6,430 bases of DNA from an uncultured Burkholderiales bacterium (GCA_903904635.1 CAIVDH010000020.1:1-6430); one strand, 5' to 3'. Positions 1 through 6,430 are shown, numbered from the stretch's first letter. Notes: generated from the sequence alone by a model not told the origin. A program made the numbers and translations.

Positions 1-8
1 ATGTGGCT

Positions 9-20
9 ACGTGATCACGT
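9..20. repeat. 12-bp perfect palindrome next to the terminator hairpin
   Basis: ACGTGATCACGT is its own reverse complement. Its last two bases are the first two bases of the 17-bp inverted repeat that follows, and its GTGAT core recurs in that repeat (19-23, and as ATCAC at 52-56) and again at 73-77. It could be a protein-binding site for a gene beyond the left edge, or a chance extension of the hairpin. The palindrome is seen directly; no function can be assigned. Confidence 0.5.
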
Positions 21-56
21 GATTACAAAAACCTGACGCCAGGTTTTTGTAATCAC
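19..56. terminator. Perfect 17-bp inverted repeat, probable bidirectional Rho-independent terminator ending the ubiX transcript
   Basis: Arms at 19-35 and 40-56 are exact reverse complements around a 4-base loop (ACGC on plus). The inner part has terminator architecture on both strands: a CCTG/CAGG core flanked by five A on one side and five T on the other. Read on minus, the transcript leaving ubiX forms CCTG-GCGT-CAGG followed by TTTTTG, starting 24 bases after the ubiX stop codon. The outer GTGATTAC/GTAATCAC arms make the stem longer than a simple terminator needs. The symmetry means it could also stop a convergent plus-strand gene outside the window. The core G+C stem is short, so strength is uncertain. 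Confidence 0.8.
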
Positions 57-80
57 AAATTTTGTCAGGGCTGTGATTTG

Positions 81-659
81 TTAAGGTTGTGTTTGCTTCA
101 AACCCGCCCAGCGCGGCACCAAAGCATGTTCGATCCCAAACAAATCGAGCGCCCTTCCCACCGTGTGATCGACCATTTCATTAATGCTTTGAGGTCGCTG
201 ATACAGCGCTGGTAAGGGCGGAAAAATTATCCCGCCCATTTCGGTAACAGCCGTCATGTTACGCAGATGCGCAAGATTAAACGGTGTTTCGCGTACCATC
301 AAAACCAGTCTGCGCCGCTCTTTAAGCATTACATCGGCAGCGCGTGTGATGAGGTTGTCGCATAGGCCATGCGCGACCGAGCCCAGGGTTTTCATAGAGC
401 ACGGTGCCACCACCATGCCTTCCGACTGAAAAGATCCGCTAGCTATACAGGCACCGACATCGCGCACGTTGTGAACCACATCGGCGAGTGCCTCGACATC
501 TTTGCGCTTCAAATCAAGCTCATGATGCATGCTAAGCACACCAGCCTCTGAAATCATCAGGTGCGTTTCTATGCCACCCAAAGAGCGCAGCATTTCCAGC
601 ATACGCACACCATACAGCGCACCCGATGCACCTGTGATTGCAATGACCAGTCGTTTCAC
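81..659 (-). CDS. ubiX: Flavin prenyltransferase UbiX (prenyl-FMN synthase)
   Basis: This 192-residue protein aligns from memory along its length with E. coli UbiX (189 aa). UbiX joins dimethylallyl phosphate to reduced FMN, making the prenylated flavin that the decarboxylase UbiD needs in ubiquinone synthesis; it is a soluble cytoplasmic enzyme. Visible motifs are the N-terminal flavin-binding GASGALYG (residues 10-17), SGSFQ (74-78), a PCS(M)KT stretch (86-91), LKERR (112-116), RETPFNLAHLRNM (123-135) and MGGIIFPP (141-148). The reading frame stays open upstream, but GTG at 659 is chosen because it gives the canonical VKRLVIAITGASG N-terminus and has a Shine-Dalgarno five bases before it. 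Only 7 bases separate it from grxD, so the two are surely co-transcribed. No ubiD is visible here. The stop is TAA, followed by the hairpin at 19-56. Confidence 0.96.
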   Translation of the reverse strand: MKRLVIAITGASGALYGVRMLEMLRSLGGIETHLMISEAGVLSMHHELDLKRKDVEALADVVHNVRDVGACIASGSFQSEGMVVAPCSMKTLGSVAHGLCDNLITRAADVMLKERRRLVLMVRETPFNLAHLRNMTAVTEMGGIIFPPLPALYQRPQSINEMVDHTVGRALDLFGIEHALVPRWAGLKQTQP

Positions 660-664
660 ATATG

Positions 665-669
665 CCTTA
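665..669 (-). promoter_or_regulatory. Ribosome binding site of ubiX, overlapping the grxD stop codon
   Basis: On minus the bases read TAAGG: the TAA is the grxD stop and the AAGG part is a Shine-Dalgarno match five bases before the GTG start of ubiX. The ribosome ending grxD therefore sits on the ubiX binding site, which suggests translational coupling and supports the GTG start at 659. Confidence 0.6.
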
Positions 670-978
670 AGCTTTGAACAGACCTTGCAGCTCGCCGGAT
701 TCAAACATCTCGTTCATGATATCTGCGCCGCCGATGAACTCTCCCTTTACGTACAGCTGGGGAATAGTAGGCCAGTTAGAATATTCCTTGATGCCCTGAC
801 GTACACCTTCATCTTCGAGCACATTGATCGTAACAAGATCTTCCACACCGCTAGCCTTTAATACTTCAATTGCACGACCAGAAAATCCGCATTGCGGAAA
901 CTGAGCAGTGCCCTTCATGAACAGCACCACGGTGTTGCCAGTTACGGTTTCTTTAATCCAGTTTTGTACTTCGCTCAT
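667..978 (-). CDS. grxD: Monothiol glutaredoxin Grx4/GrxD family (CGFS type)
   Basis: The protein is 103 residues, the usual length of single-domain monothiol glutaredoxins. It carries the defining CGFS active site at residues 30-33 (within PQCGFSGRA), an upstream MKGT (21-24), the WPTIPQLYV segment with the cis-proline (69-77), and GGADI (83-87), which contributes to glutathione binding. Family members bind a [2Fe-2S] cluster through the CGFS cysteine and glutathione, and act in Fe-S trafficking with BolA-type partners rather than as general thiol reductases. The frame is open for ten more codons upstream, but the ATG at 978 has a clear GAGGA five bases before it and gives the typical MSEVQNWI start. 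It lies 134 bases after tex and 7 before ubiX, and has a likely promoter of its own. Confidence 0.96.
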   Translation of the reverse strand: MSEVQNWIKETVTGNTVVLFMKGTAQFPQCGFSGRAIEVLKASGVEDLVTINVLEDEGVRQGIKEYSNWPTIPQLYVKGEFIGGADIMNEMFESGELQGLFKA

Positions 979-983
979 GATAG

Positions 984-988
984 TCCTC
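984..988 (-). promoter_or_regulatory. Ribosome binding site of grxD (decides the start)
   Basis: The minus strand reads GAGGA, then five bases (CTATC), then ATG at 978. It is the best Shine-Dalgarno in the window and argues against the in-frame upstream ATG at 1008, which would add ten residues absent from usual GrxD proteins. Confidence 0.7.
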
Positions 989-1006
989 GCTTTAAGTAAT
1001 GCTGCC

Positions 1007-1036
1007 ATTATAGGAAAAATGTGGAACGGCTGCCTG
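1007..1036 (-). promoter_or_regulatory. Putative promoter for grxD-ubiX with perfect TATAAT -10 box
   Basis: The minus strand carries TATAAT at 1012-1007, preceded by an AT-rich stretch (CATTTTTCC). The -35 region is poor: CAGGCA (1036-1031, spacer 18) matches TTGACA at three of six positions. A start near position 1000 would give a leader of about 20 bases with the GAGGA site in place. The -10 box is seen directly; promoter function is inferred. It would let grxD-ubiX be expressed apart from the upstream genes. Confidence 0.5.
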
Positions 1037-1112
1037 CCGCCGCTTTCGCTGCTTAAGAAACGCTATCAAAATGCCGCTGGCTGCGTTGGGGGCGCTCATT
1101 TTAATAGAGCTT

Positions 1113-3455
1113 CTAAGTTTTCAATTTCGCAAATGCTGCAGCCATCGCATTACCTGCCGGCGCAGGTTCCTGGCGTTGTTGCTGTTTCAGTCTTTGCGCG
1201 TCATTGCGGTCGGCCTTTTGCTGTGGCTTGGCGCCGGCTGGTACCGCCTCATCAGACAAGCGCATCGTCAGCGCAATACGCTTGCGCTTGGGATCCACTT
1301 CCAGCACCTTGACCTTCACCACCTGTCCGGCCTTGACGACCGTATGCGGATCTTTCACGAAGGTACTCGATAAAGCAGAGATATGCACCAGGCCATCCTG
1401 ATGCACACCGATATCAACAAATGCGCCAAATGCGGCAACATTGGTCACCACGCCTTCCAAAATCATATCCGGGCGCAAATCCGAAATCGCCTCCACGCCA
1501 TCTTTAAAACTGGCCGTGACAAACTCAGGGCGCGGATCTCGGCCGGGCTTATCTAATTCTTTCAAGATATCGGCAACAGTAGGCACACCAAAACGCTCAT
1601 CAGCAAATCGCTTCGGATCTAGTGATTTTAATAATGCGCTGTCACCAATAATATTTTTTACATCTTTTTTTACTTCAGCCAGTATCTTCTCAACCAGTGG
1701 ATAAGACTCAGGATGGACAGCGGACGCATCCAGTGGATTGTCACCGCCCATCACGCGCAAAAACCCGGCAGCCTGCTCAAAAGTTTTATCGCCCAATCTC
1801 GGTACAGAGCGTAGTGCTTTGCGTGAAGTAAACATACCATGCTGATCGCGATAGCCAACGATGCTTTGCGCCACGCTCGTATTCAAACCCGACACACGCG
1901 CCAATAAGGGTGCTGAAGCCGTATTCACATCCACGCCCACTGCGTTGACGCAATCTTCAACAACCGCATCTAATGAACGCGCCAGCTGTGTTTGCGATAC
2001 ATCATGCTGATACTGACCTACACCGATAGATTTCGGATCTATCTTCACCAGCTCGGCCAGCGGATCTTGCAGACGGCGCGCAATCGACACTGCGCCACGT
2101 ATAGAGACATCAAGATCAGGCAATTCGCGTGATGCAAATTCGGACGCAGAGTAAACCGATGCGCCCGCTTCTGACACCACGATTTTGTTCATATTCAGAT
2201 CGGCGCGCCGCTTGATTAAATCTTGTGCAAGCTTATCCGTCTCGCGTGAAGCCGTACCGTTGCCGATGGAGATCAGCGCAACCTTATGCTTCTCTGCCAA
2301 TTGTTCCAGTACATGCAGCGAGCCATCCCAGTCATTGCGTGGTTGATGCGGGTAAATCGTCGCGATATCCACGACCTTGCCAGTGGCATCCACCACAGCG
2401 ACTTTAACGCCGGTACGCAAGCCTGGATCCAGTCCCATCGTCGCGCGCGGGCCAGCCGGTGCTGCCAAAAGCAAGGCACTTAAGTTGCGAGCAAAAACAC
2501 GTATTGCTTCGGCTTCCGCTGCTTCACGCAACTTGCCCATTAGCTCAGTATCAAGATGCATGAAAATTTTCACGCGCCATGCCCAGCGCACCGTATCCAT
2601 TAACCATTTATCAGCTGGCCGGCTTAGGCTGCTCACACCAAAGCGCGCAGCAATACGGCTCTCGCAAGGATTAAGCGGTGCATCCCATTTTGGTTTTTCT
2701 GCCTCAGTATCCAAGCGCAGCGTTACTATCAACATTTCTTCACGGCGGCCGCGAAATAGTGCCAACGCACGATGCGAAGGAATGGTGGCAAGATTTTCTG
2801 AATAATCAAAATAGTCAGCAAATTTTTCACCAGCTTCCTGCTTACCTTCAATCATTTTCGAATCGACGACACCATGCTCGCTCAGATATTCGCGCAGCGC
2901 TTGCAGCAGTGATGCATCTTCAGCGAAGCGCTCCATCAAAATCTGGCGCGCACCATCTAATGCCGCTTTGGTATCGGCAACACCAGGATTTTCACCCTGA
3001 TCAGTAGTGAATGCAGCCTTGATATAGGCGGCCGCTTCAATTTCCGGATCGAGCATGGGATTGTTGATCAATGCATCAGCCAGTGGCTCCAGGCCGGCTT
3101 CCAATGCAATCTGCGCTTTGGTACGGCGCTTGACGCGATAAGGCAGATACAAATCTTCCAATCGGGTTTTATCTTCGGCATGCAGCACAGCCTGCATTAA
3201 CACCGGCGTCATTTTTCCTTGCTCATCAATTGAAGCAATGATTGCAGCACGTCGGCTTTCCAGTTCGCGCAAATAACGCAGGCGCTCTTCCAGTAAGCGC
3301 AGTTGCGTGTCATCTAGCCCGCCGGTTGCTTCCTTGCGGTAGCGAGCGATAAAAGGCACCGTGGCACCTTCATCCAGCAGGATGACTGCAGCAGCGACTT
3401 GATCGGGCCGAGCAGCCAGTTCGATGGCCAGACGTTGTTCAATAGAGGGCAACAT
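1113..3455 (-). CDS. tex: Tex transcription accessory protein (S1 RNA-binding domain)
   Basis: At 780 residues this is a full-length Tex protein, collinear with E. coli YhgF/Tex from the N-terminus onward. The helical N-terminal region contains [20 protein letters not shown] (32-51) and [13 protein letters not shown] (99-111). The YqgF/RNase H-like domain starts at [11 protein letters not shown] (341-351). Helix-hairpin-helix segments follow (about 500-570, including [10 protein letters not shown] and RSVPRLGDK). An S1 domain spans about 660-733 ([26 protein letters not shown]), and a low-complexity K/Q/A tail covers about 740-780. Tex binds nucleic acid and is implicated in transcription and toxin-gene expression; its exact cellular role is not settled. 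The ATG at 3455 gives the family N-terminus but has no evident Shine-Dalgarno. The stop is TAG. It lies 76 bases after prmC, a slot it does not occupy in the gene order I know from relatives. Confidence 0.97.
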   Translation of the reverse strand: MLPSIEQRLAIELAARPDQVAAAVILLDEGATVPFIARYRKEATGGLDDTQLRLLEERLRYLRELESRRAAIIASIDEQGKMTPVLMQAVLHAEDKTRLEDLYLPYRVKRRTKAQIALEAGLEPLADALINNPMLDPEIEAAAYIKAAFTTDQGENPGVADTKAALDGARQILMERFAEDASLLQALREYLSEHGVVDSKMIEGKQEAGEKFADYFDYSENLATIPSHRALALFRGRREEMLIVTLRLDTEAEKPKWDAPLNPCESRIAARFGVSSLSRPADKWLMDTVRWAWRVKIFMHLDTELMGKLREAAEAEAIRVFARNLSALLLAAPAGPRATMGLDPGLRTGVKVAVVDATGKVVDIATIYPHQPRNDWDGSLHVLEQLAEKHKVALISIGNGTASRETDKLAQDLIKRRADLNMNKIVVSEAGASVYSASEFASRELPDLDVSIRGAVSIARRLQDPLAELVKIDPKSIGVGQYQHDVSQTQLARSLDAVVEDCVNAVGVDVNTASAPLLARVSGLNTSVAQSIVGYRDQHGMFTSRKALRSVPRLGDKTFEQAAGFLRVMGGDNPLDASAVHPESYPLVEKILAEVKKDVKNIIGDSALLKSLDPKRFADERFGVPTVADILKELDKPGRDPRPEFVTASFKDGVEAISDLRPDMILEGVVTNVAAFGAFVDIGVHQDGLVHISALSSTFVKDPHTVVKAGQVVKVKVLEVDPKRKRIALTMRLSDEAVPAGAKPQQKADRNDAQRLKQQQRQEPAPAGNAMAAAFAKLKT

Positions 3456-3499
3456 GAATAATGAGAGGTTGGTATAACGAGCGTTGGATGATACGCAAA

Positions 3500-3525
3500 T
3501 TTATAGGATGTGCCAGTCTTGACAA
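3500..3525 (-). promoter_or_regulatory. Possible weak promoter for tex
   Basis: In the prmC-tex gap the minus strand has TTGTCA (3525-3520, five of six to the -35 consensus) and TATAAA (3505-3500, five of six to -10). They are only 14 bases apart, shorter than the usual 16-18, so the pairing is doubtful. The 45 bases between the -10 and the tex ATG would make a plausible leader. No terminator is visible after prmC, so read-through from upstream is also likely. Confidence 0.3.
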
Positions 3526-3531
3526 GTGGCT

Positions 3532-4338
3532 TTAATTTTTATTCAGGCAACCGCCGGAGACACGTGCTATGCCAGCCAGATCCGGCCAGCTTTGTACGGA
3601 CTCCCAACCGCTCTGACGCAATAAATTACATACCGCATTAGCCTGATCATAGCCATGCTCCAGCAGCAGCCAACCGCCTGATGCCAAATGCAAGGGTGCG
3701 CCGCTGATAATGGCGGAAATCGCTGTCAGCCCAGTACTGTGATCGGTGAGGGCGCTGATTGGTTCGAAGCGCAAGTCGCCTTGCGACAGATGCGGATCTC
3801 CCGCTTCTATATAGGGTGGATTACTGACGATTAAATCAAACATGCCACTGACAGATGCAGTCCAGTCGCTTTGCAAAAAATTTATGGAGAGCCCATGCGC
3901 AGCGGCATTTTTCTGTGCCACTTGTAGCGCAGCGGCGCTAATATCAGTCGCACTGATTGTGGCATCGTGGCGCAAATTGGCAAGTGCAATCGCAACGGCG
4001 CCCGATCCAGTGCCAAGATCAAGCGCGCTACCATTTTCAGGTAAATATTTTGCTGCAAGCTCAACTAATAATTCAGTCTCTGGGCGCGGAATTAATACAT
4101 CAGGCGTGACATGAAATGTCAGGCCAAAAAATTCGCGCTCACCCGTAATGTAGGCAATTGGCTCGCCATTTTTACGTCGATCAAACAGTACATTAATTTT
4201 ATTCAGATCATCGGCAGAGAGTACATCTTGTGAGCGTGTGACCAATTGCACGCGCGAACATTGCAGCGCATGCGAAATCAGAATGCGAGCTTCCAGCGCA
4301 TCTATGGGTGCGGGTCGCAGTAGACCATCTATCGTCAT
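3532..4338 (-). CDS. prmC: Peptide chain release factor N5-glutamine methyltransferase PrmC (HemK)
   Basis: This 268-residue SAM-dependent enzyme methylates the glutamine of the GGQ motif in release factors RF1 and RF2, raising termination efficiency. Visible signatures are the N-terminal EPIAYITGEREFFGL (59-73), VLIPRPETELLVE (81-93), the SAM-binding motif I DLGTGSGAVAIALA (107-120) and the catalytic NPPY (173-176) that holds the substrate glutamine. The C-terminus DLAGIARVSGG (253-263) is also typical. The frame stays open to a TTG at 4368 inside dsbB; the ATG at 4338 is preferred because it leaves a one-base gap after the dsbB stop (TAATATG) and a normal length. There is no clear Shine-Dalgarno, so translation probably depends on ribosomes finishing dsbB. 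Its substrate RF1 is encoded just upstream by prfA. Confidence 0.96.
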   Translation of the reverse strand: MTIDGLLRPAPIDALEARILISHALQCSRVQLVTRSQDVLSADDLNKINVLFDRRKNGEPIAYITGEREFFGLTFHVTPDVLIPRPETELLVELAAKYLPENGSALDLGTGSGAVAIALANLRHDATISATDISAAALQVAQKNAAAHGLSINFLQSDWTASVSGMFDLIVSNPPYIEAGDPHLSQGDLRFEPISALTDHSTGLTAISAIISGAPLHLASGGWLLLEHGYDQANAVCNLLRQSGWESVQSWPDLAGIARVSGGCLNKN

Positions 4339-4339
4339 A

Positions 4340-4825
4340 TTAATTTTTTCGCAGCGGGCTACGCACAACTAGTGAAGCAAGCACCACCGCAAAAATTGCA
4401 AACCAGATCAATGACCATTGCGGTATGGATAGCCCCAAAATTGGATCATATTCAGTCGTACAAAAACCATCGGCCTGAAACAGGAACGGCATGAATTTTG
4501 CGGTAAAAATTTTGTTAAGCGATGTCTCCAGCGGATCTATGCCGCAAGATACAGCCGGATGAGCCTTAACCCATAAATGCCAGCCAGCGATCACCGCGCC
4601 GGTAATAGCGGAAAGCGCTGCCAGTGCTGCGGCTGCGCGATTGGCCGCAGCAGGCAATGCCAATGCGATCAAACAAAAAAAAGCTACAGCTACAAACGCA
4701 TAGCGCTGCAATATGCAAAGCGGACAGGGTGACATTTCCCGCACAAATTGCAGATAGAGACCAACGCCAAGTAAAGCAATCGCAATTAGAGCTATGGCAA
4801 GTAACGCAGGCTTAATGAGTTTCAT
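4340..4825 (-). CDS. dsbB: Disulfide bond formation protein B (DsbB), inner-membrane quinone-linked thiol oxidase
   Basis: DsbB reoxidises the periplasmic oxidase DsbA and passes the electrons to ubiquinone. The 161-residue protein has four likely membrane helices (about 6-28, 42-58, 64-87, 135-154). The first redox pair is C34-P-L-C37 just after helix 1, followed by the conserved arginine R41 that is linked to quinone binding in E. coli (R48). The second pair is C94 and C122 in the large periplasmic loop, matching E. coli C104 and C130. The ATG at 4825 gives a natural MKLIKP start before helix 1, 21 bases after the prfA stop, but those bases are AT-rich and show no Shine-Dalgarno. The TAA stop is one base from the prmC ATG. 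No dsbA is visible. Finding dsbB between prfA and prmC is unusual in my recollection of this locus. Confidence 0.93.
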   Translation of the reverse strand: MKLIKPALLAIALIAIALLGVGLYLQFVREMSPCPLCILQRYAFVAVAFFCLIALALPAAANRAAAALAALSAITGAVIAGWHLWVKAHPAVSCGIDPLETSLNKIFTAKFMPFLFQADGFCTTEYDPILGLSIPQWSLIWFAIFAVVLASLVVRSPLRKN

Positions 4826-4846
4826 ATTTATGTCGTAATAAAATTT

Positions 4847-5935
4847 TTAATATTGATTTGATTCAGCCAGTGCGGCGAGCAGTTCAGTCTGATGCTCTGC
4901 CATTAAGGCATTCGTTAGCTCGTCCAGATCACCATCCATCACCATATCAAGCTTGTATAAAGTCAAATTGATACGATGATCCGTAATACGACCTTGCGGA
5001 AAATTATAAGTACGTATCCGCTCACTACGGTCGCCCGATCCTATTAGTGATTTGCGGGTAGCTGCCTCAGTGGCTTGTTGCGCGCGCAATTGCACATCTT
5101 TAATGCGCGTAGCCAGCACCTTCATTGCCTGCGCTTTATTTTTATGCTGGCTGCGATCATCCTGACATTCAACCACGATACCGGTTGGCAGGTGAGTCAG
5201 ACGTACAGCTGAATCGGTTTTGTTAATGTGCTGACCACCCGCGCCAGACGCACGAAAAGTATCAATACGTAAATCAGCCGGATTAATATCCACATCACTA
5301 ATTTCATCCGCTTCAGGCATCACTGCCACCGTGCAGGCTGAAGTATGAATTCTGCCTTGCGTCTCTGTAGTAGGCACGCGCTGTACACGATGACCGCCAG
5401 ATTCAAATTTCAGGCGGGAATACACGCCATTACCAACCAGACGCACAATTACTTCTTTATAGCCGCCGATTTCCGATGGGGATTCCGACACCATCTCTAC
5501 CTGCCAGCGGCAGCGTTCTGCATAGCGCGTATACATGCGTAGCAAATCTCCGGCAAATAATGCGGACTCATCGCCACCTGTGCCGGCACGAATTTCCAGA
5601 AAAATATTACGTTCATCATTCGGGTCTTTCGGCAGCAACATCTTTTGCAGATCAAGTTCTAATTGCTCCAGCCGCGCCTGTGCTGCTTGCAGCTCTTCCT
5701 GCGCAAATGCTTTCATCTCCGGGTCAGACATCATTTCCTGCGCTGCCTTGATATCAGCCTGCGCCTCGTTCCAGCGAGCATACAGCGCCACGACTGGTTC
5801 AAGCTCTGCATGTTCACGCGTGAGCTTGCGGTAATAATCCATGTCGGACGTGGCATTTTCCTGATTCATCAGGGTGCCGACTTCTTCTAAGCGCTGCGTA
5901 AGCTGATCGAGTTTGGAAAGCAGGGAGGATTTCAT
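4847..5935 (-). CDS. prfA: Peptide chain release factor 1 (RF1)
   Basis: RF1 recognises UAA and UAG in the ribosomal A site and triggers release of the finished protein. The 362-residue sequence keeps E. coli RF1 numbering (360 aa) through the key motifs. The stop-codon-reading tripeptide lies at 188-190 and is PTT here (PxT class, which marks RF1; RF2 has SPF). The catalytic GGQ is at 233-235 in [16 protein letters not shown]. The N-terminal third (about 1-105) is helical and coiled-coil-like. There is no internal frameshift or in-frame stop, unlike many prfB genes, so this is not RF2. The ATG at 5935 gives the standard [12 protein letters not shown] start, though no strong Shine-Dalgarno precedes it. 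It is 92 bases after hemA, with a hairpin-forming leader, and 21 before dsbB. Its GGQ glutamine is the PrmC target. Confidence 0.98.
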   Translation of the reverse strand: MKSSLLSKLDQLTQRLEEVGTLMNQENATSDMDYYRKLTREHAELEPVVALYARWNEAQADIKAAQEMMSDPEMKAFAQEELQAAQARLEQLELDLQKMLLPKDPNDERNIFLEIRAGTGGDESALFAGDLLRMYTRYAERCRWQVEMVSESPSEIGGYKEVIVRLVGNGVYSRLKFESGGHRVQRVPTTETQGRIHTSACTVAVMPEADEISDVDINPADLRIDTFRASGAGGQHINKTDSAVRLTHLPTGIVVECQDDRSQHKNKAQAMKVLATRIKDVQLRAQQATEAATRKSLIGSGDRSERIRTYNFPQGRITDHRINLTLYKLDMVMDGDLDELTNALMAEHQTELLAALAESNQY

Positions 5936-5960
5936 TTGGCGCTAAGTTTATTTCAGTGCG

Positions 5961-5975
5961 AGCCGCGCGGCGGCT
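5961..5975 (-). repeat. GC-rich hairpin in the prfA leader
   Basis: AGCCGC and GCGGCT form a perfect 6-bp stem around a 3-base loop, 25 bases before the prfA start. On minus it is followed by CGCACTGAAATAAAC, with no T run, so it is not an intrinsic terminator. It could shape prfA mRNA stability or ribosome access. Confidence 0.45.
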
Positions 5976-5981
5976 ATCGGA

Positions 5982-6014
5982 GCATGGCTGCTGTGCCCGC
6001 ATGCAGCGAGCATG
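5982..6014 (-). repeat. Overlapping small inverted repeats with alternative pairings, hemA-prfA gap
   Basis: CATGC at 6000-6004 can pair with GCATG at 6010-6014 (5-bp stem, 5-base loop) or with the GCATG copy at 5982-5986. GCTGC at 5987-5991 can also pair with GCAGC at 6003-6007. These pairings exclude one another, which resembles an attenuator layout, but each stem is short and no T run follows, so chance is quite possible. Confidence 0.3.
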
Positions 6015-6027
6015 AGAATACGCTTAG

Positions 6028-6430
6028 CTAGCGCTTAGTGCGGAAAAGTTGCGGCAGTAACTGTGCCAGTCGTGCGCGCTCGTCTGCGTCGGCGCTTTGC
6101 AGTGCCTGTTGCGGGCCATGCAGGAATTTTGCAGTCAGACCTTTAGAAAGCGCTTCCAGCACAACTTCAATACTTTCGCCCTTGGCCAGAAGCTTGCGGG
6201 CGCGCTCCAGTTCTATCTGGCGCATATTTTCACTGGATTCATGCAGGTCTTGAATAATCGGTACCACTGCACGCCCACCTACCCAATGCATGAAAGACTG
6301 CACGCGGGTTTCAATAATTGCCTCTGCTTGTGCCACTGCAGCCTGACGGTTTTCCATGCCGGTTTGTACGGCTGAACCCAGATCATCTACTGTATAGAGG
6401 AACACGTCATTCAAGCGTGCAATCTCGGGC
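6028..6430 (-). CDS. hemA: Glutamyl-tRNA reductase HemA, C-terminal part (cut by window edge)
   Basis: The C-terminal 133 residues of HemA are present; the N-terminal catalytic and NADPH-binding domains lie beyond the right edge (the full protein is usually about 420 residues). HemA reduces glutamyl-tRNA(Glu) to glutamate-1-semialdehyde with NADPH, the first committed step of C5-pathway tetrapyrrole synthesis. The fragment begins [18 protein letters not shown], the end of the NADPH-binding domain. It continues with the long linker helix ([14 protein letters not shown]) and the helical dimerisation domain ([30 protein letters not shown]). The codon at 6414 that could be taken as a start is an internal TTG leucine; the frame is open to the edge. 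It ends in TAG, a codon read by RF1 alone, and RF1 is the next gene. Confidence 0.96.
   Translation of the reverse strand, partial: PEIARLNDVFLYTVDDLGSAVQTGMENRQAAVAQAEAIIETRVQSFMHWVGGRAVVPIIQDLHESSENMRQIELERARKLLAKGESIEVVLEALSKGLTAKFLHGPQQALQSADADERARLAQLLPQLFRTKR

Noticed and set aside
656..661. AUG-UGA start-stop pair overlapping the ubiX GTG
   Set aside because: Minus bases ATGTGA could be a minimal start-stop element, but it sits only three bases from the AAGG site and is short enough to be chance; GTG in the UbiX frame explains the site.
1027..1039. CGGC/GCCG mini-hairpin followed by a T-rich stretch on minus, possible tex terminator
   Set aside because: The stem is only four pairs and the T run is separated by seven bases (TTCCACA); it also overlaps the proposed grxD promoter. 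Too weak to call.
908..1312. Plus-strand open frame of 134 codons across the grxD start, the gap and the tex 3' end
   Set aside because: It crosses two well-supported minus-strand genes, its translation resembles no known family, and it has no plausible ribosome site. It is a shadow of coding on the other strand.
2377..2805. Plus-strand open frame of 142 codons inside tex
   Set aside because: It is fully antisense to conserved Tex sequence and has a low-complexity, S/A/R-rich composition typical of shadow frames.
3519..3524. Perfect TTGACA on the plus strand in the prmC-tex gap
   Set aside because: No matching -10 box lies 16-18 bases downstream and no plus-strand gene follows; prmC lies there on the other strand.
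5814..6002. Minus-strand 62-codon frame spanning the prfA 5' end and leader
   Set aside because: It overlaps the conserved RF1 N-terminus in another frame, has no Shine-Dalgarno and a composition unlike a real protein.
6010..6020. TATTCT on minus in the hemA-prfA gap as a prfA -10 box
   Set aside because: No recognisable -35 element lies at a suitable distance, so a prfA promoter cannot be supported from sequence alone.

Overview
This window is a run of seven housekeeping genes, all on the minus strand, so transcription reads from the right edge to the left. In transcription order they are hemA (3' part only, cut by the right edge), prfA, dsbB, prmC, tex, grxD and ubiX. The proteins are intact, gaps are short, and I saw no transposon, phage gene, CRISPR array, tRNA or rRNA. 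The protein sequences and the hemA-prfA-prmC...grxD-ubiX order point to a betaproteobacterium, most likely Burkholderiales and possibly near Oxalobacteraceae. This is judged from remembered family sequences, not from a search. Base composition looks moderate, near half G+C by eye.

Right part (about 3530-6430): hemA makes the tetrapyrrole precursor glutamate-1-semialdehyde. It ends in UAG and is followed by a 92-base leader with several small inverted repeats. prfA encodes release factor 1, with GGQ at residues 233-235. prmC encodes the methyltransferase that modifies the glutamine of that GGQ, so enzyme and substrate are co-encoded. Between them sits dsbB, the quinone-linked membrane oxidase of the disulfide-bond pathway; its stop codon lies one base from the prmC start.

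Middle (about 1113-3530): tex is a full-length S1-domain RNA-binding transcription accessory protein. A possible weak promoter lies in the 76-base gap before it.

Left part (1-1112): grxD (monothiol CGFS glutaredoxin, Fe-S cluster handling) has its own good Shine-Dalgarno sequence and a perfect TATAAT upstream. It is followed by ubiX (prenyl-FMN synthase, serving UbiD in ubiquinone synthesis), which starts at GTG with a Shine-Dalgarno that overlaps the grxD stop. The transcript appears to end at a perfect 17-bp inverted repeat at 19-56, read as a symmetrical, probably bidirectional intrinsic terminator. A 12-bp palindrome abuts it and shares the GTGAT word.

The neighbours fit a mixed translation-termination, heme, quinone and redox cluster: HemA and GrxD serve heme and Fe-S cofactors, UbiX serves quinone, and DsbB passes electrons to quinone. 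I found no convincing undescribed system. The points most worth a second look are the terminal repeat cluster (9-77), the hemA-prfA leader (5936-6030), and the placement of dsbB and tex inside an otherwise familiar gene order.
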